From Acidimicrobiales bacterium (GTDB lineage Bacteria > Actinomycetota > Acidimicrobiia > Acidimicrobiales > Poriferisodalaceae), in contig JAGQSP010000255.1 of assembly GCA_020439485.1 (NCBI GenBank), forward strand, positions 1 through 5,856: a DNA stretch of 5,856 nt, written 5' to 3'. The position numbers and the translations under genes were made by a program. This document shows positions 1 to 5,139 of this stretch, piece after piece. The notes under the pieces were generated by a model that ran no database searches, was not told where the DNA came from, and saw nothing but the letters and a program-made list of their open reading frames with translations. Numbering within the stretch: position 1 is the first letter of the stretch; every line of letters begins with the position of its first letter.

Positions 1-146
1 AGCAGGGTCGACTTGCCGCAACCCGACGGGCCCACGACGGTGACGAACTCGCCCCTGTCGACGGAGAAGCTGACGTCTTTGAGAGCTTCGGTGCCGTCGG
101 GAAAGACCATCCCGATGTTGTGGAATGACAGTGCCGGGCTCGACAT
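1..146 (-). CDS. ABC transporter ATP-binding protein, nitrate/sulfonate/taurine type (N-terminal fragment)
   Basis: Only the first 48 residues are inside the window; the rest lies beyond the left edge. Translation from the ATG at 146-144 begins [10 protein letters not shown], and a complete Walker A loop, GPSGCGKST, sits at residues 39-47. It is preceded by the typical spacing F-x-D-G-T-x-A-L-K-D-V-S and the strand GEFVTVVG. The wording of these blocks resembles ATPases of the SsuB/TauB/NrtD class, which energise import of nitrate, sulfonates, taurine or thiamine-precursor-like solutes at the inner face of the membrane. Substrate cannot be assigned without the partner permease and binding protein. 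There is no clear Shine-Dalgarno; a near-consensus -10 (TACTAG, mismatched at the last base) ends 6 nt before the ATG. It is divergent from the TIGR03792 gene. Confidence 0.9.
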   Translation of the reverse strand, partial: MSSPALSFHNIGMVFPDGTEALKDVSFSVDRGEFVTVVGPSGCGKSTL

Positions 147-225
147 GGGTTGCTAGTACCAATCGTGAGACGGTTGTGGGAAGCCGTTCGGGCAGGCGAG
201 CCACACCTTAGTACGAATGCCATCG

Positions 226-239
226 CGAAAACATTTTCG
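226..239. promoter_or_regulatory. Perfect palindrome CGAAAA-CA-TTTTCG, possible operator
   Basis: The two 6-bp arms (226-231 and 234-239) are exact reverse complements with a 2-bp spacer. It lies near the middle of a divergent intergenic region, where a dimeric repressor or activator could act on both genes. The arms are too short and AT-rich, with no T tract after them, for a terminator. Regulator unknown; a chance palindrome of this size is not impossible. Confidence 0.35.
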
Positions 240-292
240 TCTTACTTAACGCTCTCTGATGCCAATCTGACGTCTGGGTCGCCCGCGGAGGC

Positions 293-298
293 TATTTT
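293..298 (+). promoter_or_regulatory. -10 hexamer TATTTT of a likely leaderless promoter
   Basis: The TANNNT hexamer ends 7 nt before the ATG at 306, the spacing expected if transcription starts at the ATG itself. This supports 306 as the true start. No convincing -35 was found. Confidence 0.5.
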
Positions 299-305
299 GG
301 CGCAA

Positions 306-596
306 ATGGTCGTCGAGTTTCTGACATTCGTGGTGGACCCCGCCGAGCGAGCCCAGTGGCTGACGGCGGAGGAGTCCAACTGGAGCCGGTTCCTCGAGCA
401 GCAGGAGGGCTTCGTCCGCAAGCAGATGTGGGTTGACGAGGCAGATCCCTTCCGGGTGCACGCCGTCATCTGGTGGGAGACGATGGAGCAGTGGAAGGCC
501 ATTCCTCAGGCGGCGCTGGACGAGGTGGTCCGCAATATGGGTGCATACGAGAAGGTGCCCCACGAGACCGTCTATCAGGTGATCAGGGACTGCTGA
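306..596 (+). CDS. TIGR03792 family protein (uncharacterised, ABM/ferredoxin-like-fold type)
   Basis: A 96-residue protein. It begins MVVEFLTFVV and carries the pattern I recall for TIGR03792: an N-terminal MV-x-E strand, a central region ending in Q-x-GF-x-x-K-x-x-W (residues 33-42), then IWWETMEQWKAIP at 55-67. The family was first defined in cyanobacteria and has no known function; its size and pattern resemble small dimeric alpha-beta barrel monooxygenase-like domains, which is an inference. No signal peptide or membrane segment, so cytosolic. I chose the ATG at 306 over the upstream open frame (to 150) because family members start here, the upstream codons look non-coding, and a -10 lies 7 nt upstream. 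A TTG at 297 with GGAGG 5 nt upstream is the alternative. The stop overlaps the stop of the convergent luciferase-like gene by 14 bp. It is divergent from an ABC transporter gene, which may hint at a shared stimulus. Confidence 0.82.
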   Translation: MVVEFLTFVVDPAERAQWLTAEESNWSRFLEQQEGFVRKQMWVDEADPFRVHAVIWWETMEQWKAIPQAALDEVVRNMGAYEKVPHETVYQVIRDC

Positions 597-1392
597 TCTG
601 GGCCAGAACCTGGGCGGCGCGGCGCACCAACTCGACCGGGTCGTGGTTGCCTGCGTTGAGGTCGACGAGGTTTATGCCAACCGAGCTGGGCCTGATGCGA
701 GATGCCTCGGCCTCCAGCACGGGGCCGACCTGATCCCATGTCGAGCAGTGATCCAGCTCGACGTCGGCCGCGCTCTGGTACAAAGCCAGCCCGACGTCGG
801 GGTTGACCGAGCGTGCGTTCTCGGCGATCGAGTCGTGTTGCTGGGGGCTGCACCCGCTGACGAACACGCCGTCGCCGTGGCGGGCGGCAGTGCGCACTAT
901 CTGGGGCCCCCGTCCTCCGACCCACAGGCCTACGCGGCGCGGCGGTGCCGCGTGCGGCGGCGGGCCGTAGTGCTGGGTGGCCTGCCCGTCGAACACCGAT
1001 CGGGCCGTCAACAGGGCGTCCTTGATCACACCGACCGGGCGCTGCACCTCTATGCCGAAGGGATCCAGTGAAAGCCCGCCGCCCAGGCCGATTCCCAGGC
1101 GAAAGCGTCCGCCGCTGAGTTCGTCGATGGTCATGGCGGTCGACGCCAACGCCCCCGGGTGGCGCAGCAGGGGCGAGGTGATTCCGGTGGCCAGCGTGAT
1201 GGACGACGTCTCGGCAGCTGCGGCCGCCAATATGGCCATGGGCTCGCGGCTGACCCCCTCGTCGGCCAGCCAGATCTCGTCGAGCCCGCACTGCTCGGCC
1301 GCGATGACGGCCTCGACCATGCGCATTGCCGGAGCCGACGGGAACAGCCAGACCCCCTTGCGAACCGATGTCGTGGCGGGTGATTCGGCCAT
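583..1392 (-). CDS. LLM class F420-type oxidoreductase (luciferase-like TIM barrel)
   Basis: A 269-residue luciferase-like monooxygenase-superfamily protein, somewhat shorter than the usual 280-340. Seen in order: a first strand KGVWLFPSA (12-20), AAEQCGLDEIWLADE (31-45), ITLATGITSPLLRHP (65-79), and the superfamily hallmark DELSGGRFRLGIGLGG (90-105), then LWVGGRGPQIVRTAARHGDG (156-175), a second cofactor-site segment. The RHP motif and absence of EHHF resemble the coenzyme F420-dependent branch (methylenetetrahydromethanopterin reductase-like), so a hydride-transferring, F420-using cytosolic enzyme is likely; the substrate is unknown. The ATG at 1392-1390 gives the right N-terminus, and a -10-like TAGGCT ends 9 nt upstream. 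It is head to head with another luciferase-like gene, 25 bp away, and its 3' end overlaps the TIGR03792 gene by 14 bp. F420 use rests on family resemblance only. Confidence 0.9.
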   Translation of the reverse strand: MAESPATTSVRKGVWLFPSAPAMRMVEAVIAAEQCGLDEIWLADEGVSREPMAILAAAAAETSSITLATGITSPLLRHPGALASTAMTIDELSGGRFRLGIGLGGGLSLDPFGIEVQRPVGVIKDALLTARSVFDGQATQHYGPPPHAAPPRRVGLWVGGRGPQIVRTAARHGDGVFVSGCSPQQHDSIAENARSVNPDVGLALYQSAADVELDHCSTWDQVGPVLEAEASRIRPSSVGINLVDLNAGNHDPVELVRRAAQVLAQISSP

Positions 1393-1401
1393 GAGCTGGT
1401 G

Positions 1402-1411
1402 AGCCTACAGT
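1402..1411. promoter_or_regulatory. Overlapping divergent -10 elements sharing one TA (bidirectional promoter)
   Basis: The 10-bp AGCCTACAGT reads TACAGT on the plus strand (1406-1411), 6 nt before the ATG at 1418. It reads TAGGCT on the minus strand (1407-1402), 9 nt before the ATG at 1392. Both fit TANNNT, and the TA at 1406-1407 serves as the first two bases of each. Since the whole gap is 25 bp, any -35 contacts must fall inside the opposite gene; none is obvious. Both mRNAs would be leaderless or nearly so. Confidence 0.55.
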
Positions 1412-1417
1412 TGGGCC

Positions 1418-2566
1418 ATGCGCGTAGGAGTCTTCTTGTTCGGCGGCGTCGAGATGGATGAGGTGGGCGCGGGCCCGCCCGACCCGATGTCTCGCCGGTT
1501 CACCAACGAACAGATCTGGCGGGGGACCGAGCAGATCGTCGACATGGCGGTGTTGAGCGACAGGCTCGGCTACGACTCGTACTGGTTGACCGAGCACCAT
1601 TTCCAATACGAGGGCTACGAGATCGTGCCCAACGGCATCCTGCTCGGGGCGATCATGGCCGAACGCACCGACAACATCCGCATCGGCATGGCGTTCAACA
1701 TCGTGCCCCAGTGGCACCCGCTGAAGCTGGCCGAGGACTTCGCAACGCTGCACAACATCTCGGGCGGTCGGGCGATCCTGGGCGTGGGGCGCGGCACCGT
1801 GCCGCGCGAGGCCGAGAACCTGGGCACCAAGATCGGCAGCTTCGACAACCCCGACATGGCCGCCGCCGACGAGGTCAACCGCAAGCAGTTCGAGGAGGCC
1901 ATGGAGGTCATCCAGCTGGCGCTTCAGAACGAGACCTTCAAATTCCATGGCGACGTCTATCACTTCCCGGCGCCGGGCATCCCAGACCGCGGCGGCTTCG
2001 TCGAGACCCTGACCCTGGTGCCACGCCCGCTGTACCCATACGAGACGTGGCAGGCCATCACCTCACCTCCCACCCTCGAACAGGTTCCGAAGTGGGGATG
2101 GGGCGGGGTGTTCTGGAACAACCATCACTCGTTCGTCAAGCAACGCTGGGAGCGATTCGCCGAGATCTATTCGCAGCACCACAACCAGGCGCTCGGCCGT
2201 GGTGAGAAGCGCATGCTGACCCTCAGCATCCACATCGGCGACACCCACGAGCAGGCGATCGAGGGCATGCGCGCCGGGCACGACGAGTTCTGGAAGTTCC
2301 TGGGGCCCTACGGCTGGAGCAAGGGCTACATGGGTGCCGATGGCCGGCCGGCCGCACCAGGCCTGATCCCCAGCCTCGAGGAATCGATGGAACAAAAGAC
2401 CTGCATCGTGGGCACCGCAGACGAGGTCGCAGAACAGATCAAGTGGTACGACGAACAGCTGGGGTTGGAGAACCTGATGATCTTCCCGGCCATGCCGGGC
2501 GACGCCTACAGCAAGGTCGAAGAGCAGCTTCACCGGTTCGCCGAGAACGTCATGCCCCAGCTGTGA
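1418..2566 (+). CDS. LLM class flavin-dependent monooxygenase (bacterial luciferase-like)
   Basis: A 382-residue luciferase-like TIM-barrel protein. The first strand is MRVGVFLFG. A long helix leads to GYDSYWLTEHHF (51-62), whose EHHF signature is characteristic of LuxA and related FMNH2-using monooxygenases. NIRIGMAFNIVPQWHPLKLAED (86-107) and NISGGRAILGVGRGTVPRE (113-131) follow, the latter being the conserved barrel segment near the cofactor phosphate. The C-terminal GTADEVAEQIKWYDEQLG (332-349) and ENLMIFPAMPG complete the fold. Such enzymes use reduced flavin and O2 to oxidise an aldehyde, terpene or similar substrate and need a separate flavin reductase; a flavodoxin-fold reductase gene lies two genes downstream. 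F420 as cofactor cannot be excluded. The ATG start is supported by TACAGT ending 6 nt upstream. It leads a plus-strand run with an EamA transporter 39 bp downstream. Substrate unknown. Confidence 0.92.
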   Translation: MRVGVFLFGGVEMDEVGAGPPDPMSRRFTNEQIWRGTEQIVDMAVLSDRLGYDSYWLTEHHFQYEGYEIVPNGILLGAIMAERTDNIRIGMAFNIVPQWHPLKLAEDFATLHNISGGRAILGVGRGTVPREAENLGTKIGSFDNPDMAAADEVNRKQFEEAMEVIQLALQNETFKFHGDVYHFPAPGIPDRGGFVETLTLVPRPLYPYETWQAITSPPTLEQVPKWGWGGVFWNNHHSFVKQRWERFAEIYSQHHNQALGRGEKRMLTLSIHIGDTHEQAIEGMRAGHDEFWKFLGPYGWSKGYMGADGRPAAPGLIPSLEESMEQKTCIVGTADEVAEQIKWYDEQLGLENLMIFPAMPGDAYSKVEEQLHRFAENVMPQL

Positions 2567-2605
2567 GCCGGCCCCCGACCAACTGAAACAAGCGGCGACG
2601 ATCTC

Positions 2606-3472
2606 GTGGACTCGGCCATAGCGGCGGCCATAGCGGCCGGGTTCTTCTGGGCTGCCAACATCATCGTGGTGCGGTGGGCTCTGCCTCGCACGGGTGCTCC
2701 GGCCCTGGTGGGCGCGGCGGTGGGGGTTTCGGTCGCCTCGCTGGTAGCCACAGCGGTGGCGCTGGCCTCGGCTCAGGCCCTGCCGAGCGCCGACGACCTG
2801 TGGCGCTTCGCGTTGGTCGGCGCCATCGCCCCCGGCAGCTCGCAGGGACTGTTCGTCGCCTCGATCGGTTCGATAGGCCCGTCGCGCACGTCGGTTCTGG
2901 TGGGTACGTCACCGGTCTTCTCGGTGCTGCTGGCCATGGCCTTCCTGGACGAAGACTGGCGCCTGGCCATCATCGTGGGCACCGCCTTGACGGTGGTTGG
3001 CAGCGCTCTGATCAGCTGGGAACCGACCTCGGGGGTCAGGCGTGTGGGCGTGGCCCTGGCGCTTTTGACCGCCTTCAGCTTCGGTGTGCGCGACGTTGTC
3101 GCCCGCCACTTCAACAGCGACAGCGACGTGTCGTCGTGGTGGGCCGGCGCAGTGGTTCTGGGCGCCGCGGGCTTGGTTCTGGTGACCATGGCGGTTGCCA
3201 CGCAGCGAGGCGGAACCGCCAGGGCCTTCAAGGCCGCCACGCCCGAATTCTTGGCCTCGGGACTGCTGATCGGCATGGCGCTGCCGGTGTTGCTGATCGC
3301 TCTCGACAGGGGCCAGGTGGGAATCGTGGCGCCTCTTTCGCTGGCTTCGCAGAACATCTCGGTGGTGGCGATGGGCGCTGTGGTGTTCGGCGCCCAGGAA
3401 CGAACCCCCAGGGTGCTGGCCGCACTGACATTGGTGCTGGCCGGAGCCTTCGTGGTGTCGTCGGCAGGGTGA
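2606..3472 (+). CDS. EamA/DMT-family transporter, 10 predicted membrane segments
   Basis: A 288-residue integral membrane protein built from two EamA repeats (about 3-137 and 147-286). Hydrophobic stretches are visible at about 4-25, 31-55, 67-88, 93-113, 118-137, 145-164, 176-197, 213-233, 237-262 and 267-286. The family's signature endings appear twice: TSPVFSVLLAMAFLDED (101-117) and PLSLASQNISVVAMGAVVFGAQE (243-265). DMT carriers move metabolites, often exporting amino acids, nucleotides or drugs; no substrate is indicated here. The GTG at 2606 is the first start that gives a full TM1; it has no good Shine-Dalgarno or own -10, and the 39-bp gap to the upstream monooxygenase suggests co-transcription. 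TM1 contains a perfect 12-bp tandem duplication (two AIAA blocks, with two rare ATA codons). It may move the product or substrate of the neighbouring oxidoreductases, an inference from position only. Confidence 0.92.
   Translation: MDSAIAAAIAAGFFWAANIIVVRWALPRTGAPALVGAAVGVSVASLVATAVALASAQALPSADDLWRFALVGAIAPGSSQGLFVASIGSIGPSRTSVLVGTSPVFSVLLAMAFLDEDWRLAIIVGTALTVVGSALISWEPTSGVRRVGVALALLTAFSFGVRDVVARHFNSDSDVSSWWAGAVVLGAAGLVLVTMAVATQRGGTARAFKAATPEFLASGLLIGMALPVLLIALDRGQVGIVAPLSLASQNISVVAMGAVVFGAQERTPRVLAALTLVLAGAFVVSSAG
2613..2637 (+). repeat. 12-bp perfect tandem duplication in TM1 of the EamA transporter
   Basis: GGCCATAGCGGC occurs at 2614-2625 and again at 2626-2637 with no mismatch; the match also extends one base to the left (2613 equals 2625). 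It keeps the frame and repeats the residues AIAA in the first membrane helix, with ATA, an unusual codon in this GC-rich DNA, in each copy. It looks like a slippage product. Confidence 0.85.
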
Positions 3473-3484
3473 GCGGGGCTGGGC

Positions 3485-3490
3485 TAGCGT
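3485..3490 (+). promoter_or_regulatory. -10 hexamer TAGCGT before the flavodoxin-fold gene
   Basis: TAGCGT fits TANNNT and ends 8 nt before the GTG at 3499, in the 26-bp gap after the EamA stop. It suggests that this gene has its own leaderless or near-leaderless start in addition to read-through. No -35 is evident. Confidence 0.45.
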
Positions 3491-3498
3491 CGAGGGCC

Positions 3499-4035
3499 GT
3501 GGACACACTGGTCGTGCAGGTACACCCGCTCGAAGACAGCTTCAACGCAGCGGTTCTGGATGCCGTGATCAGGGGTTTGCACCGGGCCCGAGTTCAGCAC
3601 CGGGTTGTACGCCTGTACGACGACCCGCAGCCCTCGCTGTCGGGTGTCAGCGAACTGATCGTCGTGTATCCCACATGGTGGGGCGGGCAGCCGGCGCGCC
3701 TGCTCGCTTGGCTGCAGCAGACGCTGGGGCCCTACGTCGACGGCCCCAAGGTGGGCAAGGCGTCGCCGCTGTCGGGGGTGCGGCACCTCGCTGTCGTCAC
3801 AACCCACGGGTCGTCCAAGCTCATGAACCTGGCCCAGGGCGAACCTGGGTTGCAGACCTTGAAGCGGGTGGTTCTGCCCCTGTGCGCCCCGGGCGCACAG
3901 TTCGAGTGGCTGTCGTTGTACAAGATCGACCGCACCACCGAGAGCCAGAGGCGCGAGTTCCTCGAAGAGGTCGAAGCTCGGTTTGCCACACCTCACAGCG
4001 AGGCCGGTGTCACCAGCGCGACAGCGCCTTCCTGA
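3499..4035 (+). CDS. Short flavodoxin-fold NAD(P)H oxidoreductase / FMN reductase-like protein
   Basis: A 178-residue protein resembling the Flavodoxin_2 family (NAD(P)H quinone or flavin reductases that bind FMN or FAD). Visible are the first strand and phosphate loop, TLVVQVHPLEDSFNAAV (3-19), a second strand HRVVRLYDD (34-42), ELIVVYPTWWGGQPARLLAWL (52-72) matching the conserved P-x-WW-x-x-PA-x-L-x-W cofactor segment, HLAVVTTHG (96-104), and the C-terminal FEWLSLYKIDRTTESQRREFLEEVEARF (135-162). The region between strands 2 and 3 is about 25 residues shorter than in the convergent neighbour. The GTG at 3499 places the start directly before strand 1; the same frame stays open far upstream but only as a shadow of the EamA gene. 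The 3' end overlaps the convergent oxidoreductase by 26 bp. It could provide reduced flavin to the upstream EHHF-type monooxygenase, or act as a quinone reductase. Confidence 0.85.
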   Translation: MDTLVVQVHPLEDSFNAAVLDAVIRGLHRARVQHRVVRLYDDPQPSLSGVSELIVVYPTWWGGQPARLLAWLQQTLGPYVDGPKVGKASPLSGVRHLAVVTTHGSSKLMNLAQGEPGLQTLKRVVLPLCAPGAQFEWLSLYKIDRTTESQRREFLEEVEARFATPHSEAGVTSATAPS

Positions 4036-4570
4036 CAGCTTCTGGGTCGGGGGCATCTGCAGGCACCGCCACCCAGGTTCGCCTGGCCAGGCGATGGCAG
4101 CTGAGCCGGATGTTCCACAGCAGGGTGCGCTTGCCCGAGTTGCGAGCCTTCAGCGATGCCAGCCTGCCGTGGTTGGTGGCCGTGACCGCTCCGAGACGCC
4201 TGATGTTGGTCATGCCGGGCCGGACGCGTTCTCGTTCGTCGAACACGAACGCAACCCCGGGCACCAGAACCCGCTCGAGCCAGCTCTTCAGCACTGCCGG
4301 GATGGTGTGCATGGTCGTCGGATAACAAAACAGCAGCCCGTCGGCGGCCTTCAGCGCAGCCGCGTCCTCGACGGTCTCGGGCGACATCAGCGGCTGATCG
4401 CCGTGGTATTCGCGGCGCTCGTCGGCCGACATGAACACCTCGAAGGGCCCACCAACCAGCACCCGCCGCGTCACCTGATGACCTTGCGATTGCAGCGCCT
4501 CGACGGCTGCGTCGGCCAGTATCGCTTGGGGCGACTCGGGGTCGAAGGCGTCGAGTACCAGGACTTTCAC
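4010..4570 (-). CDS. Flavodoxin-fold NAD(P)H-dependent oxidoreductase
   Basis: A 186-residue Flavodoxin_2-like protein. Strand 1 and the phosphate-binding region are KVLVLDAFDPESPQAILAD (2-20), here lacking the usual SF of the family. Then come HQVTRRVLV (31-39), ADGLLFCYPTTMHTIPAVLKSWLERVLVPGVAF (76-108), which carries the P-x-x-LK-x-W and PG-x-AF family signature, and LGAVTATNHG (126-135). In the cofactor loop TTMH replaces the WWG seen in the convergent neighbour. The start codon is GTG at 4570-4568, preceded by GAGGA (4582-4578 on the minus strand) with 7-nt spacing, a good Shine-Dalgarno. It lies 28 bp downstream of the XRE-cupin gene on the same strand, so the two are probably one operon. 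The 3' end overlaps the other flavodoxin-fold gene. Expected role is two-electron reduction of a quinone, flavin or similar acceptor in the cytosol. Confidence 0.88.
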   Translation of the reverse strand: MKVLVLDAFDPESPQAILADAAVEALQSQGHQVTRRVLVGGPFEVFMSADERREYHGDQPLMSPETVEDAAALKAADGLLFCYPTTMHTIPAVLKSWLERVLVPGVAFVFDERERVRPGMTNIRRLGAVTATNHGRLASLKARNSGKRTLLWNIRLSCHRLARRTWVAVPADAPDPEAVRKALSRW

Positions 4571-4577
4571 CGCAGCG

Positions 4578-4582
4578 TCCTC
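4578..4582 (-). promoter_or_regulatory. Shine-Dalgarno GAGGA deciding the GTG start of the flavodoxin-fold gene
   Basis: On the minus strand GAGGA precedes the GTG at 4570-4568 by 7 nt. It is the clearest ribosome binding site in the window. That fits an internal operon gene, whereas most upstream-most genes here appear leaderless. Confidence 0.6.
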
Positions 4583-4598
4583 ATCTCAGGGGGAGTGC

Positions 4599-5135
4599 TC
4601 ATGCCGGGGGAGTCATCATGCAGATGATCTCCAGGGCTTCTTCGCCTATCGAGTCGACGGCGTCGAGGCGGTTGCTTGCGAAGTGAATCGAGTCGCCCGA
4701 ACGCAACACGTACGGCTCGTGGTTGCGCAGATGAACCCGAGCGACGCCGGCCAGCACGTGAATCCACTCTTCGCGGGCGCGCTCGATGCGTACGGCTTCG
4801 TAGTGCTCGCCAACCTCGAGCCGCCGATGGAACGGCATCATCTGCCAGTTCGCAAAGTTGGTCAGCAGCTCGACCTTGGGGCCATCAGCGCCCAATGTCG
4901 CCTTGGGGCGATCGTCGGAACGCACCACCGGGTTGCGGTCGTCGGAGCTGAGCAGCTCGTACAGCGGTATGCGCAGTGCCTCGGCGATGCGCCCAAGCGA
5001 GGCCAGCGACGGCGACACCTGATCGTTCTCGACCTGAGACAAGAACCCAGTGCTCAACTCGGTGAGCTCGGCGACCTCGCGAAGGCTCATCTGCAGCTCG
5101 TTACGCCTGAGCCTGACCTCTCGTCCTACCTGCAC
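4599..5135 (-). CDS. XRE-family regulator with C-terminal cupin domain
   Basis: A 178-residue two-domain transcription factor of the usual size for the XRE-cupin class. Residues 5-60 form the helix-turn-helix: REVRLRRNELQMSLREVAELTELSTGFLSQVEND ends in the conserved S-x-G-x-LSQ-x-E recognition helix, followed by SPSLASLGRIAEALRIPLYELL. Residues about 104-175 are a cupin_2 barrel with EEWIHVLAGVARVHL, the G-D strand LRSGDSIHF, and a C-terminal EIICMM. Known relatives bind small ligands in the cupin and repress nearby metabolic or transport genes. The usual metal-binding HxH set is not evident, so ligand binding without metal is plausible. The start is GTG at 5135-5133; TAGGAT ends 8 nt upstream, suggesting leaderless transcription. 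It lies between an SDR gene 25 bp upstream and a flavodoxin-fold gene 28 bp downstream on the same strand, the most likely targets along with itself. Confidence 0.92.
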   Translation of the reverse strand: MQVGREVRLRRNELQMSLREVAELTELSTGFLSQVENDQVSPSLASLGRIAEALRIPLYELLSSDDRNPVVRSDDRPKATLGADGPKVELLTNFANWQMMPFHRRLEVGEHYEAVRIERAREEWIHVLAGVARVHLRNHEPYVLRSGDSIHFASNRLDAVDSIGEEALEIICMMTPPA

Positions 5136-5139
5136 GAAC

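Larger units (their letters stand above)
147..305. promoter_or_regulatory. Divergent intergenic region between ABC ATPase and TIGR03792 gene
   Basis: This 159-bp spacer is richer in A+T than the flanking genes. Although an open frame runs through it into the downstream gene, it uses codons (CTA, GTA, AGA, TTA) that the neighbouring genes avoid, so I read it as non-coding. It contains a perfect 6-bp-arm palindrome at 226-239, a -10-like TATTTT at 293-298 immediately before the plus-strand gene, and a GGAGG at 287-291. Both flanking genes must start from here. Confidence 0.65.

Noticed and set aside
287..291. GGAGG as Shine-Dalgarno for a TTG start at 297
   Set aside because: The spacing of 5 nt is possible, but it would place the start within the likely -10 and add residues outside the family core. 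I kept it only as an alternative start.
150..305. Open frame extending the TIGR03792 gene upstream by 52 codons from a TTG
   Set aside because: Codon use (CTA, GTA, AGA, TTA) and base composition differ from the real gene. Family members start at the MVVEF block, and the promoter-like TATTTT lies within this stretch.
575..1963. 462-codon minus-strand frame spanning both luciferase-like genes
   Set aside because: Its product is low-complexity, Arg/Gly/Pro-rich and has no domain pattern. The motifs of both luciferase-like enzymes are in other frames; this is a GC-driven shadow.
2567..2605. Terminator between the monooxygenase and the EamA transporter
   Set aside because: The 39-bp gap has no stem-loop of useful length and no T tract, so co-transcription is more likely.
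2674..3498. Upstream part of a long plus-strand frame joined to the flavodoxin-fold gene
   Set aside because: It is Gly/Arg-rich shadow sequence of the EamA gene. Only the part from the GTG at 3499 has protein-family motifs, so there is no fusion protein.
3484..4056. 190-codon minus-strand frame opposite the short flavodoxin-fold gene
   Set aside because: No recognisable motif or start signal; the plus-strand frame explains the region fully.
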